Shown here piece after piece: positions 10,632 to 18,865 of a stretch of 64,000 nt of DNA; positions within the stretch are counted from its first letter, which is position 1; each line of letters opens with the position of its first letter. The notes beneath the pieces are model-generated. The model was given only the letters and a program-made list of their open reading frames with translations, did not search any database and was not told the DNA's origin. Both the position numbers and the translations under genes were made by a program. Source of the DNA: Pseudonocardiales bacterium (lineage in GTDB: Bacteria > Actinomycetota > Actinomycetes > Mycobacteriales > Pseudonocardiaceae); assembly GCA_019241525.1 (NCBI GenBank), contig JAFAWY010000052.1:46666-110665 (forward strand), written 5' to 3'.

Positions 10632-11456
10632 ATGGCCAACCCCTTTACGAAGGCTTGGAAGTACCTGATGGCGGCGTTCTCATCCAAGATCGACGAGTAC
10701 GCCGATCCCAAGGTGCAGATCCAGCAGGCCATCGAGGAGGCGCAACGCCAGCACCAGGCACTGTCCCAGCAAGCTGCCGCCGTGATCGGCAACCAGCGGC
10801 AGCTGGAGGTCAAGCTCAGCCGGCAACTTGGCGAGATCGAGAAGTTGCAATCGTCAGCCCGACAAGCATTGGTGCTTGCCGATGAGGCTCGGCACCAAGG
10901 CGATCAGGCCAAAGCACAGCAATACGAGCAGGCCGCGGAGTCGTTTGCCACCCAGCTGGTGACCGCCGAGCAGTCCGTGGAGGATCTCAAGACCCTGCAC
11001 GACCAATCCCTGCAGGCGGCAGCGCAGGCCAAGCAGGCAGTCGAGCGCAACGCGATGGTGCTGCAGCAGAAGCTTGCTGAACGCACCAAGCTGCTGTCCC
11101 AGCTTGAGCAGGCGAAGATGCAGGAGCAGGTTTCCGCCTCGTTGCAGTCGATGTCGGAGCTGGCCGCACCGGGTAGCACACCGTCTCTTGACGAGGTCCG
11201 GGACAAGATCGAACGCCGCTACGCCAATGCCCTCGGTGCCGCTGAGCTGGCGCAGAACTCGGTGCAGGGCCGCATGCTGGAAGTGCAGCAATCAACGCTG
11301 GATATGGCCGGCCGGTCCCGGTTGGAGCAGATTCGCGCGTCTATCCGGGGGGCGCCGATCGCGGGTGAAGTCACTGCCGGCGAGGCCGCAACCCAGCCTG
11401 CCGCGCCGCCTCAGGCCATTCCCCCGCGCACCCAGGCTCAGCCCGGTCAGGGTTGA
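10632..11456 (+). CDS. pspA: Phage-shock protein A (PspA/IM30)
   Basis: This is a peripheral membrane protein of the ESCRT-III/PspA family that protects the membrane under stress. The 274-residue product starts [20 protein letters not shown], an amphipathic helix, and continues as an almost unbroken coiled coil (about residues 25-235) with [20 protein letters not shown] short Ala/Pro/Gln-rich tail follows. It lies 187 bp after clgR, the mycobacterial clgR-pspA arrangement. It is convergent with the ECF sigma gene and the stops are adjacent. Confidence 0.94.
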   Translation: MANPFTKAWKYLMAAFSSKIDEYADPKVQIQQAIEEAQRQHQALSQQAAAVIGNQRQLEVKLSRQLGEIEKLQSSARQALVLADEARHQGDQAKAQQYEQAAESFATQLVTAEQSVEDLKTLHDQSLQAAAQAKQAVERNAMVLQQKLAERTKLLSQLEQAKMQEQVSASLQSMSELAAPGSTPSLDEVRDKIERRYANALGAAELAQNSVQGRMLEVQQSTLDMAGRSRLEQIRASIRGAPIAGEVTAGEAATQPAAPPQAIPPRTQAQPGQG

Positions 11457-11481
11457 TCAGCCGCCGCTGCGGCGGCCGATC
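11455..11481. terminator. Palindrome across the convergent pspA/ECF stops
   Basis: GATC-a-GCCGCCGC-t-GCGGCGGC-c-GATC is an almost perfect 27-bp palindrome covering both stop codons. It could act as a bidirectional terminator, although no T-run follows and part of it is coding sequence of the sigma gene. Confidence 0.35.
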
Positions 11482-12362
11482 GGTGACAGTGGCCCGAGGT
11501 GGCGAAGCTTGTCCGGGTTCACAATTGAGCGGATGGTCTGCACTGCGCCGTCGGTGATGTCGAGGCTGAGAACGTTGATCAGGCCACCAGCGGCGTCAAA
11601 GCATTGAGCACCCGGCTGGCCATTGACCTCGACCGCCCGCAACTGCACTCCCAACCGGCGGGCGTGACGAAACAACCCGAGCATGAGCTTCGCCACATCT
11701 CGCCGACCATGCACTGGACGTGGCACGCCGGTGCCCTTCGTGCCGCCGTCACCGTAAAACGCGGCGCTGTCGGCGAGCAATGCGACGAGCCCGTCCACGT
11801 CGCCGTCGGAGCAGGCAGCGAAAAATTGCTCGGCGAGTTTGGCCTGTTCCGCGTGGGAGGCTTGGAAGCGTGGCTTGCCGCTTTCGATCCTGTGCCGGGC
11901 CCGTTTGGCGAGCTGCCGGCAGTTTGTTTGGCTTTTGCCGACGATGCGAGCGATGTAATCGTAGTCATAGTCGAATACGTCGCGCATCAGGAAAACGGCG
12001 CGCTCGACAGGTGAAAGCTTCTCGAGCAGGACGAGAAAAGCCATGGTCAACGACTCCGCGGTCTCCGCAATGTCGATGACGTCCGTGCATTCCTTGACCA
12101 AAGGCTCCGGCAACCAGGGACCAAAGTAGGTTTCGCGTTGGGCGCGAGCCGCCCGCAGCGCATCGATCGCCAGACGCGTTGTGACGGTGGCAAGGTAGGC
12201 TTTGGGGTTATCGATTTCATCGGGCTTGCTGCGGCTCAGCCGCACGAAAGCTTCCTGCACCACATCCTCGGCCTCGCTGACGCTACCGAGCATCCGGTAG
12301 GCGATGGCGAAACTGTAGGGCCGCAAGTCGCGGTAAAGACTCTCAAGATTGGGTGGGTTCAC
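11457..12362 (-). CDS. ECF41-type RNA polymerase sigma factor with SnoaL-like C-terminal domain
   Basis: The 301-residue protein has sigma region 2 (YSFAIAYRMLGSVSEAEDVVQEAFVR, residues about 17-42) and region 4 (LSPVERAVFLMRDVFDYDYDYIARIVGKSQTNCRQLAKRAR, about 115-155). An NTF2/SnoaL-like extension of about 130 residues begins LAEQFFAACSDGDVDGLVALLADSAAFYGDGG. This fusion is diagnostic of the SigJ/ECF41 group, where the extension replaces a separate anti-sigma factor. Its partner in this group is often a DoxX or carboxymuconolactone-type gene, and a DoxX gene lies 48 bp upstream in the same direction. Confidence 0.93.
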   Translation of the reverse strand: MNPPNLESLYRDLRPYSFAIAYRMLGSVSEAEDVVQEAFVRLSRSKPDEIDNPKAYLATVTTRLAIDALRAARAQRETYFGPWLPEPLVKECTDVIDIAETAESLTMAFLVLLEKLSPVERAVFLMRDVFDYDYDYIARIVGKSQTNCRQLAKRARHRIESGKPRFQASHAEQAKLAEQFFAACSDGDVDGLVALLADSAAFYGDGGTKGTGVPRPVHGRRDVAKLMLGLFRHARRLGVQLRAVEVNGQPGAQCFDAAGGLINVLSLDITDGAVQTIRSIVNPDKLRHLGPLSPIGRRSGG

Positions 12363-12410
12363 CGGCTTGCCTTACCCGTCGTGGTTTACCAACAAGTCGT
12401 CAATGCCGCC

Positions 12411-12791
12411 TTATAGGCCAGTAAACCGAGCCGCAGCGACAAAGACGCACACCGCCAGGATGAGCAAGTTCACCGCAGCGGTGCGCGGCTCACGAAGGTG
12501 TAGGTGAGAGGCTGCCGCGCCGCCCATCACCGCAGCCAATCCCACTGCGGCAAGAGGTGTCAACACCGGCAGGACACCACTGGGCGCCGGCATGATCAAA
12601 GGTATAACCAAGCAAACGGCCGCGAGTAGCTCGGCAGCAGCGGTCACCCGGATCACCGGCATGGGAAACGGCGCTATCCCGGTTTGGCCAGTTGCCAGCA
12701 ATCGGTCGCGCGACATGCTGATCTTCGCCGTGCCGGATATCAGAAAGAGAACCGCCAAGAAAATCTGGCAAATCCACACCACGGTATTCAC
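12411..12791 (-). CDS. DoxX-like family membrane protein
   Basis: The 126-residue protein has four hydrophobic segments. It begins NTVVWICQIFLAVLFLISGTAKI, the usual DoxX-like opening, and contains a VTAAAELLAAVCLVIPL second helix. GTG 12791 is chosen because it fits the family start and has GAGGGG 9 nt upstream. An in-frame ATG at 12833 is an alternative start close to the promoter. DoxX-like proteins are linked to membrane redox or detoxification, but the specific role is unknown. It is probably co-transcribed with the ECF41 sigma gene downstream, as its regulated partner. Confidence 0.85.
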   Translation of the reverse strand: MNTVVWICQIFLAVLFLISGTAKISMSRDRLLATGQTGIAPFPMPVIRVTAAAELLAAVCLVIPLIMPAPSGVLPVLTPLAAVGLAAVMGGAAASHLHLREPRTAAVNLLILAVCVFVAAARFTGL

Positions 12792-12839
12792 TCCGGGTCG
12801 CCCCTCGAGATTGGCTCGTGCGGTTGGTGCCATACAGGA

Positions 12840-12866
12840 GACGGGCAAGCCGGTGCCGTTGTGACA
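12840..12866 (-). promoter_or_regulatory. ECF41-type promoter upstream of the DoxX gene
   Basis: On the minus strand TGTCACA (12860-12866) and CGTC (12840-12843) are separated by 16 bp. These are the -35 and -10 elements known for ECF41 sigma factors. The site lies just upstream of the DoxX gene and its downstream ECF41 sigma gene, implying positive autoregulation. Confidence 0.75.
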
Positions 12867-13000
12867 ACCCGCCATCGCAGTACGCCGATGGGCAGCACAT
12901 CAAGCCACGACACACCGGTCAGCAGACGGCGACACACCTGGCACGGGGTGACGGCATGGCATGCACAGGGGCACGACACGCCGGGTGGGGTGGGCGGCGG

Positions 13001-13816
13001 TTAGGTTTGGGGCTGGTCGGTGAGAGTGCCGCGGCGCGGCTGGCTGGTGCGCAGCATGCGCGCCAGCAGTACATCGAGGGCCACTGACACTTCCCGCGCC
13101 CCAGGAGTGGCCCAGCGCTGGATCGGTGCTCCGGCGCCTTGGGCCTGCTGTACCGCCGAGCGGTCCGGTAGCACGGTAGACAGGACCAACGGGCCGAAGA
13201 TCTCGCGCAGTTCGTTGATGCGGTACTGGTGTTCGCTGGAACGCACCCGGACGCGATTGACTACCACGCCGAGCGGTTGCAGCTCCCGGTTGTGCTTGCG
13301 TTCAGCTTGCACGGCTTCGAAGGCGCGCTGCACGCCGGCAACGGCATAAATAGTGGGCTCGGTGACCAGCAGCGCACGGTCCGCGGCCACGAGCGCCGAA
13401 CGGGTGAGCTGGCCGAGGGAGGGTGGGCAGTCCAGCAGGACCAGCCGGTATGGCGGATCGTCGGTGATGGCGTCCAGGTGCGACAGCGCACGGCCGAGGC
13501 GGCGCAAGCCACTACGGTCGGGGTCCGGCCGGTTTTGCGTCTCCGTCTGCTCTCCGCCGACCAATACGTCCAGGCCCGGGCCCCACACGCTGGGTGCGAT
13601 CGCGTCCTTGACGACCGAGCGCCGAGGATCGGCCAGCACATCGGCCAAGGTGAATTTCGTCGCACCGGGATCCAGGGTGGCGGTGCAGTTGCCCTGCGGG
13701 TCGAGGTCCACCACCAATGTCCGGATGTTCCGCGTCAGGGCAGCTCCGGCTAACCCCAGCACGAGGGAGGTCTTGCCCACCCCGCCTTTGAGGCTCAGCA
13801 CGGCGACGGTTCGCAC
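13001..13816 (-). CDS. ParA-family ATPase, orphan
   Basis: The 271-residue protein has the deviant Walker A KGGVGKTSL at residues 10-18, Walker A' VVDLDPQGN at about 36-44, and Walker B LVLLDCPPSLG at about 122-132. These are features of ParA/Soj partition ATPases, which bind DNA nonspecifically as ATP dimers. No parB neighbour or parS site is seen, and the chromosomal parAB pair of actinobacteria lies near oriC, so this is an accessory ParA of unknown cargo. It is divergent from a methyltransferase. The 209 bp on its 3' side hold only the DoxX promoter. Confidence 0.88.
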   Translation of the reverse strand: MRTVAVLSLKGGVGKTSLVLGLAGAALTRNIRTLVVDLDPQGNCTATLDPGATKFTLADVLADPRRSVVKDAIAPSVWGPGLDVLVGGEQTETQNRPDPDRSGLRRLGRALSHLDAITDDPPYRLVLLDCPPSLGQLTRSALVAADRALLVTEPTIYAVAGVQRAFEAVQAERKHNRELQPLGVVVNRVRVRSSEHQYRINELREIFGPLVLSTVLPDRSAVQQAQGAGAPIQRWATPGAREVSVALDVLLARMLRTSQPRRGTLTDQPQT

Positions 13817-13910
13817 CAGTGCAGCTTATGGTGCCCGGTTCTCGCCGCTCCTTGCCCTGCCCTCCCTGCCGCTGCGCCCTCCCCGTTCTGGGCCCTTTAC
13901 AGTGCTGCGC

Positions 13911-14639
13911 ATGCGAGCCTGCGCCGTGCACCGAGCGCTCGAGGCTGAGGTCGCCGCAGCTCGGCTGCGCCTGGGGGCTGCTCCCCGGGTGCTGGACGTG
14001 GGTGGTGGCAGCGGTGTCTGGGCCGTGCCACTGGCCCGCTCGGGCTGTCTGGTCACGGTGGTGGAACCGAGCCCCAATGCGCTGGCCACCTTGCATCGCC
14101 GGACCACCGATGCCGGGGTGCAGGAATCGGTGCGGCCGGTACAGGGTGATGCCGATTCGCTGTCCGATGTGGTGGCGCCGGCGAGTGCCGATCTGGTGCT
14201 CGGACATGGCGTGCTTGAGGTGGTCGAAGACCCCGCCACAGCTGTCCAGGCGCTGGCCAATGCCGCTGCACCCGGCGGTGCAGTGTCAGTGCTGGTGGCC
14301 AACCGGTACGCCGCCGTGCTGGTCCGCGCGCTGGCCGGGCGGTTGGCCGAGGCGCACCGATTGCTCAACGATCCGGATGGTCGGCTTGAGGCCTCGGATC
14401 CAGTGTTGCGCCGCTTCGACATCGATGGTCTTGTCACGCTGCTTGCGGCCAGCCGGCTGGCGGTGGAGCTGGTGCAGGGCGATGGGGTGGTTACTGACCT
14501 GGTGCCCGGCAGCGTGCTGGAGGCTCATCGGGGAGCTGCCGAAGCGTTGGCCGAGCTGGAACTGACTGCCGCCGGCCGCCCCCCGCTTCGCGACATCGCC
14601 ACCCGGCTGCATGCGCTGGCTCGGCGCCCTGCCGTATGA
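13911..14639 (+). CDS. Class I SAM-dependent methyltransferase
   Basis: The 242-residue Rossmann-fold protein has motif I VLDVGGGSGVWAVPLA (about residues 24-39), an acidic VVEPSP strand end that binds the SAM ribose, and a post-motif ASADLVLGHGVLEVVEDP. The substrate is not predictable. The frame is open for about 186 codons upstream, but that stretch is antisense to parA. ATG 13911 follows TACAGT (13898-13903) by 7 nt, consistent with a leaderless transcript. It is followed by the SOS box and dinB. Confidence 0.8.
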   Translation: MRACAVHRALEAEVAAARLRLGAAPRVLDVGGGSGVWAVPLARSGCLVTVVEPSPNALATLHRRTTDAGVQESVRPVQGDADSLSDVVAPASADLVLGHGVLEVVEDPATAVQALANAAAPGGAVSVLVANRYAAVLVRALAGRLAEAHRLLNDPDGRLEASDPVLRRFDIDGLVTLLAASRLAVELVQGDGVVTDLVPGSVLEAHRGAAEALAELELTAAGRPPLRDIATRLHALARRPAV

Positions 14640-14650
14640 TGACACAGTAA

Positions 14651-14666
14651 TCGAACATGAGTTCGA
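14651..14666. promoter_or_regulatory. SOS box (LexA operator) of dinB
   Basis: TCGAACATGAGTTCGA is a perfect TCGAAC-N4-GTTCGA palindrome, the actinobacterial LexA consensus, 32 bp before the dinB start. It shows that dinB is under DNA-damage control. Confidence 0.92.
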
Positions 14667-14697
14667 TAACCTCAGGGTAGGCCGATGGCGAGGATAC

Positions 14698-16029
14698 GTG
14701 GGACGTAGTGCCGACCTTCCACGGAGCGCAAGGGCACTGCGGGACACCCGCACCCGGGCTGGCGATTACGCCAACGACGCCGGATGCTCGGTCCTGCATA
14801 TCGACATGGATGCCTTCTACGCCTCCGTGGAGGTTCGGGAACGCCCTGAGCTCGCCGGGCTACCCGTGGTCGTCGCGGGTGGCAGCTCCCCGGCCGGGGA
14901 CCGCGGCGTGGTGCTGTCTGCGACCTATCAGGCGCGCGCGTTCGGGATCCGCGCGGCGATGCCGGTGGCGCGTGCTCGCCGGCTGTGCCCGCAGGCACGA
15001 TTCGTGCCACCGGATTTTGCCCGCTACGCCGAGGTTTCTCGGGGCGTCATGGCGCTGTTTCACGAGATCACTCCCTTGGTGGAGCCGCTGAGCCTGGACG
15101 AGGCTTTCCTTGACGTCGGCGGGTCGGTGCGCAGGTTGGGCATGAGCCCAGCTGGCATAGGGGAGTGGATCCGTGGGCAGGTCTACGACGCGCACCGGGT
15201 GACGTGCTCGGTAGGGGTGGCGCCGAGCAAGTTCGTCGCCAAGCTTGCCTCCGGGCTGTCCAAGCCAGACGGGCTGCTGGTCGTGCCCGCCGATGCCGTC
15301 CTCGAGTTCCTGCACCCGTTGCCGTTGTCGGCGTTGTGGGGCGTCGGCCAGCGCACTGCACAGGTGTTGAGCCGGCTGGGATGCACCACGGTAGCGGACG
15401 TGGCGAGCTTGCCCCTGCCCGCGCTGCGGCACGCTGTGGGAGCCGCCAGCGCCCGTCACCTTCATGAGCTCGCCAACGGCCGAGACGACCGGCGGGTGGT
15501 GCCGGACCTGCCGGAAAAGTCGGTGGGCGCCGAGCGGACCTTCGCCCGGGATGAAGCTGATCGAACGGTACTGCGGCGGGAATTGCTACGGCTGGTCGAA
15601 CGGACCACGGCCGGACTACGCCGTCGGGGCTTGCGCGGGCGGACCATCGCGCTGAAGCTTCGTCACCCTGACTTCACCACGATCAGCCGGTCGCGCACCC
15701 TGACTGGCCCGACGGACTCAACACCGACGGTCTACGCGGTGGCAGCCGAGCTGCTGGATGCTCACTTACCTCCCGGGATGCTGGTCCGGTTGTTGGGCGT
15801 GCGGGTTGACCAGTTGAGCCGGGGTGTTGCAGGCGAGCAGCTCACCCTCGACGGGTCAGGCGGCGCCAGGTTGAGTACTCACTGGTCGGACGCGGAACGT
15901 GCCGCAGACGCTGCTCGATCACGGTTCGGCAGCGCCGCTGTGCGGCCGGCCACTTTGCTGGACAGTCCCGGCCCCGCCAGTGGCCGGCGATCCCAGCTCT
16001 CCCCTGAATCGGGTAATGAGATCCGCTAG
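14698..16029 (+). CDS. dinB: DNA polymerase IV (Y family)
   Basis: This is a translesion DNA polymerase. The 443-residue product has the catalytic VLHIDMDAFYASVE (about residues 36-49), a palm motif SLDEAFLDV, a helix-hairpin-helix LWGVGQRTAQVLSRLG, and a little-finger domain. A beta-clamp-like segment, EQLTLDG, is near the C-terminus. Start GTG 14698 is chosen over the longer open frame because GAGG lies 5 nt upstream and the longer frame would run through the LexA operator. Induction by DNA damage is expected from the adjacent perfect SOS box. Confidence 0.95.
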   Translation: MGRSADLPRSARALRDTRTRAGDYANDAGCSVLHIDMDAFYASVEVRERPELAGLPVVVAGGSSPAGDRGVVLSATYQARAFGIRAAMPVARARRLCPQARFVPPDFARYAEVSRGVMALFHEITPLVEPLSLDEAFLDVGGSVRRLGMSPAGIGEWIRGQVYDAHRVTCSVGVAPSKFVAKLASGLSKPDGLLVVPADAVLEFLHPLPLSALWGVGQRTAQVLSRLGCTTVADVASLPLPALRHAVGAASARHLHELANGRDDRRVVPDLPEKSVGAERTFARDEADRTVLRRELLRLVERTTAGLRRRGLRGRTIALKLRHPDFTTISRSRTLTGPTDSTPTVYAVAAELLDAHLPPGMLVRLLGVRVDQLSRGVAGEQLTLDGSGGARLSTHWSDAERAADAARSRFGSAAVRPATLLDSPGPASGRRSQLSPESGNEIR

Positions 16030-16160
16030 TCGACACCGCCGCAGCCTCGTATCCTCAAAGCAGGAGCCCACGGTGGCTGTCCAGTAGCTACAGGTACCGT
16101 CGGGGTTCGCCTACTATGTCGACAACCCCATATTTACGGCGGAGTGCCGGAGGAGGAGCA

Positions 16161-16553
16161 ATGCCACTCTCCGAGCACGAGCAGCGTCTGCTCGACCAGA
16201 TCGAGCGCGCGCTCTATGCAGAGGACCCCAAGTTCGCGTCCAACGTCCGAGGCGCCCGGATGCGCAGCCTTCCCCAACGCCGCCGGATCCAGGGTATCGC
16301 GTTGTTTGCGTTGGGCTTACTCCTCCTCATCGCTGGCGTCGTGCTTCCGTACCGCCTGGTCGGTATACCGGTGATCAGCGTTGTCGGGTTCTTGGTGATG
16401 TTCGCCGGAGCCATCCTGGCAATCTTTTCTCGACGGCCGGGAGACGGGGGCAGGCGTTCAGCATCGGTGGATCGTTCGCCTGGCGCGCAGAACCGCAGCA
16501 CGCTCGCTCAGCGGATGGAGCAACGGTTCCGTCGCCGCTTCGAAGACCACTAG
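16161..16553 (+). CDS. DUF3040 membrane protein
   Basis: The 130-residue protein has the family's signature opening MPLSEHEQRLLDQIERALYA, a basic segment, two hydrophobic helices (IALFALGLLLLIAGVVL and ISVVGFLVMFAGAILAIF, about residues 48-90) and a basic tail. A GGAGGAGG ribosome site precedes ATG 16161. The family sits near mraZ in many actinobacteria and its function is unknown. Its TAG stop overlaps the TAG of the convergent transglutaminase gene within the single tetramer CTAG (16550-16553). Confidence 0.9.
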   Translation: MPLSEHEQRLLDQIERALYAEDPKFASNVRGARMRSLPQRRRIQGIALFALGLLLLIAGVVLPYRLVGIPVISVVGFLVMFAGAILAIFSRRPGDGGRRSASVDRSPGAQNRSTLAQRMEQRFRRRFEDH

Positions 16554-18865
16554 CTCGCATTTCGATACCCAGCTCGGGGTCGCCACAGCACCGAGCGGGG
16601 TAGTAGCCGCGCTGTCCGCTTTAACGGCGCAGATCGCATCATGCTGGCGAGCACCGCATGCATGGCGATGTGTAGTTCCGGATCGATCTCGTCCGGATTG
16701 ATCGCACGGAGTCCGCGGCCGTCGTGGCGGCGATGCGCGACGGGACCGGCGCCGGCATACCACGACCGCTCGACCGCATCCACCAGGATGCCCAGGCCGG
16801 CTTGGCCTGGCTCATCTAGGCCGTGCTCATGGACCAATCGGTGGGCTGCTGCGCGCACGGTCTCGCCAACCGGGGGCACCACCCTGCGGTCTGCGGACTC
16901 GGCCAGCACTTCCGCCCACGCTGCCGACACTGCCCGCGGGCCGCCGGCGCGCACCAGGTGCATCCGCCATCGGCGGCGAACCTCCCGCACGCCCAAAGGG
17001 GTGAGCACCAGCAGCACGCCGAGCCCCGATAGCGCGATCACGGTCAGGGCGAACGTGAAGGTGGCAGCCGGCGTGGCGCGGGCGGCACCGGAGTGCGGCG
17101 CCGCGGCGAGCGGGTGGGTTTGCGCTGGCGTGGCGGCGGTCACCGCGGGCGGTCTGCCAGGCGACACCACTCCACCAGCTGGAGTGGGGCCAGCGGCATA
17201 GATGGGTGGAACGGTCCGCTCACCGGACAATGGAGTCGGATCGAACGGTAACCATCCGGCACCCGGAAACCATGCTTCAACCCAGGCGTGTGCATCTTCG
17301 GTGGTGATCAACCGGGAGTCGCCGGTCACGGTACCTGGTGTGAAGCCAACCGCGACTCGGGCGGGGACGTGCTGCGTTCGCAACATGATCGCCATTGCTG
17401 AGGCGAACTGTTCGCAGTAGCCCCGGTGGCCGGTGAACAGGAAGTCCACCAGTGCGTCCCCGCTGTTGCCGGGACGGGTGCGCAGGTCATACCGGAAGCC
17501 GTTGCTGGGATCGGTGAACCAGCGGTTGAGCGCAACGGTGGCGTCGTATGCCGTACGGGTGCCTGCGGTGATCCGCGTTGCCAGCCGGACCACCCGCTGG
17601 TCTACCCCGCCGGTATCGAGATAGCGCGGATCGACGGCAGCGAAAGCTGCGGTGCCCGCATGTCCCACCGCGCGCAACAGCTGCGGATTCGCCCGCGGCA
17701 GCACGCCCAGCTCGGTGTAGGGCTCCGCGCGCTGGCGGCGGTCGGCGAAGACGGTGATGGCGTCTGGGTCGTACCTCCAGCTCGGACTGATGCCGCCCAG
17801 TGCCAGCGGGTAGCCGAAGGACGGCAGCCAGCTGTCCGTGTAGTTGATCGGCTCGATCCGGACCTGGAGGGTAGAGCCTGGCACCGGGGTGGCCACCCCG
17901 GCCGGCAGCGGGAGCCGCTCGGTGGTCTCATCCGCTGCTGGGATCGCCGGGTCCAGCGGACCCTGCTGCCAGCCCACCCCGTTGACGAACCGGCTGAGGG
18001 TCAAAGCCCGCAGGTAGGTTCGCTGATCAAGCCCCTGGACCCGCAACAGCGGCACGGCTTGCTCCGTTGACAGTTGCCCACGCAAGGAGGTGAATGGGTT
18101 CAACCCGATCCCGGTCACCGTCCCTCGATTCCGGGCGATGGCTGCCCGGCCGGTTCCCAGCCCCGTCGCCGTCACCCCAACCAGCAGCGCTGCCGCGATC
18201 GCGCCGGCGGTGACGGCAAGCGCCGTGGGCGCAGCTGTGGTTCGCCGGACAGAGCCAGCGTCGACCTGCTCTCCCCAGCCGCCCTGGCGGCGCTGAGTAT
18301 CCACGGCAAGGAGGAGTGCAAAGCTCGCAGCACTCAGCGCGAAACTCCACCAGGGCAGCATGCGGTCTGACACCGCGACCGGCACTGTGATCACGCCCAA
18401 CAGCACCAGCCCGGCGCAGGCTGGGGCGGCAATGGAGACGGCCAAGAAATCCACCACGACGGCCATCAGCCCGGACGCCACGACGACCAGGCAGATCAGT
18501 TCGCTGCTTTCCGGCACCGGTGGAAGGCCGACTCGGATCTGTTGGGCTGCTCGGGCCAACACTGCCCCCAGCTCTGCCCTGCTGGCTGATCCCGGCACGA
18601 CCAGCAGCCAGCCGCTGGTGGTGAAGACGGCGGTGACCAGCGCTGCCAGCGCGGCGAGCTGACCGGCTGCGGTCGCCACCGCTGGCATCCGCAACCAGCG
18701 CAGCAGCGCACCGGCAATGACCACCACGGCGATGCCCAGCACGAGATAGCTCCACCAGCGCGAGCCTGCGAGCACACCGGTCAACGAGGTGGCGGCCAGC
18801 GCAAGAGCCAGCCCGGCGGCTCCGGCGCCGATGGCCGGCTGTACCCGGTCGAGCCAGCCGGTCAT
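16550..18865 (-). CDS. Membrane-anchored transglutaminase-like protein (TgpA/DUF3488 type)
   Basis: The 771-residue protein has about six N-terminal transmembrane helices (residues about 10-210) and a periplasm-side transglutaminase-like domain. The thiol-protease-like triad is visible in GHRGYCEQFASAMA (Cys), TEDAHAWVEAWF (His) and WLPFDPTP (Asp). One more helix (TFALTVIALSGLGVLLVL) and a cytoplasmic DUF4129-like tail follow. Start ATG 18865 overlaps the DUF58 stop by ATGA, indicating translational coupling. It forms the conserved moxR-DUF58-transglutaminase operon, thought to act in envelope protein processing; the substrate is unknown. Confidence 0.9.
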   Translation of the reverse strand: MTGWLDRVQPAIGAGAAGLALALAATSLTGVLAGSRWWSYLVLGIAVVVIAGALLRWLRMPAVATAAGQLAALAALVTAVFTTSGWLLVVPGSASRAELGAVLARAAQQIRVGLPPVPESSELICLVVVASGLMAVVVDFLAVSIAAPACAGLVLLGVITVPVAVSDRMLPWWSFALSAASFALLLAVDTQRRQGGWGEQVDAGSVRRTTAAPTALAVTAGAIAAALLVGVTATGLGTGRAAIARNRGTVTGIGLNPFTSLRGQLSTEQAVPLLRVQGLDQRTYLRALTLSRFVNGVGWQQGPLDPAIPAADETTERLPLPAGVATPVPGSTLQVRIEPINYTDSWLPSFGYPLALGGISPSWRYDPDAITVFADRRQRAEPYTELGVLPRANPQLLRAVGHAGTAAFAAVDPRYLDTGGVDQRVVRLATRITAGTRTAYDATVALNRWFTDPSNGFRYDLRTRPGNSGDALVDFLFTGHRGYCEQFASAMAIMLRTQHVPARVAVGFTPGTVTGDSRLITTEDAHAWVEAWFPGAGWLPFDPTPLSGERTVPPIYAAGPTPAGGVVSPGRPPAVTAATPAQTHPLAAAPHSGAARATPAATFTFALTVIALSGLGVLLVLTPLGVREVRRRWRMHLVRAGGPRAVSAAWAEVLAESADRRVVPPVGETVRAAAHRLVHEHGLDEPGQAGLGILVDAVERSWYAGAGPVAHRRHDGRGLRAINPDEIDPELHIAMHAVLASMMRSAPLKRTARLLPRSVLWRPRAGYRNAS

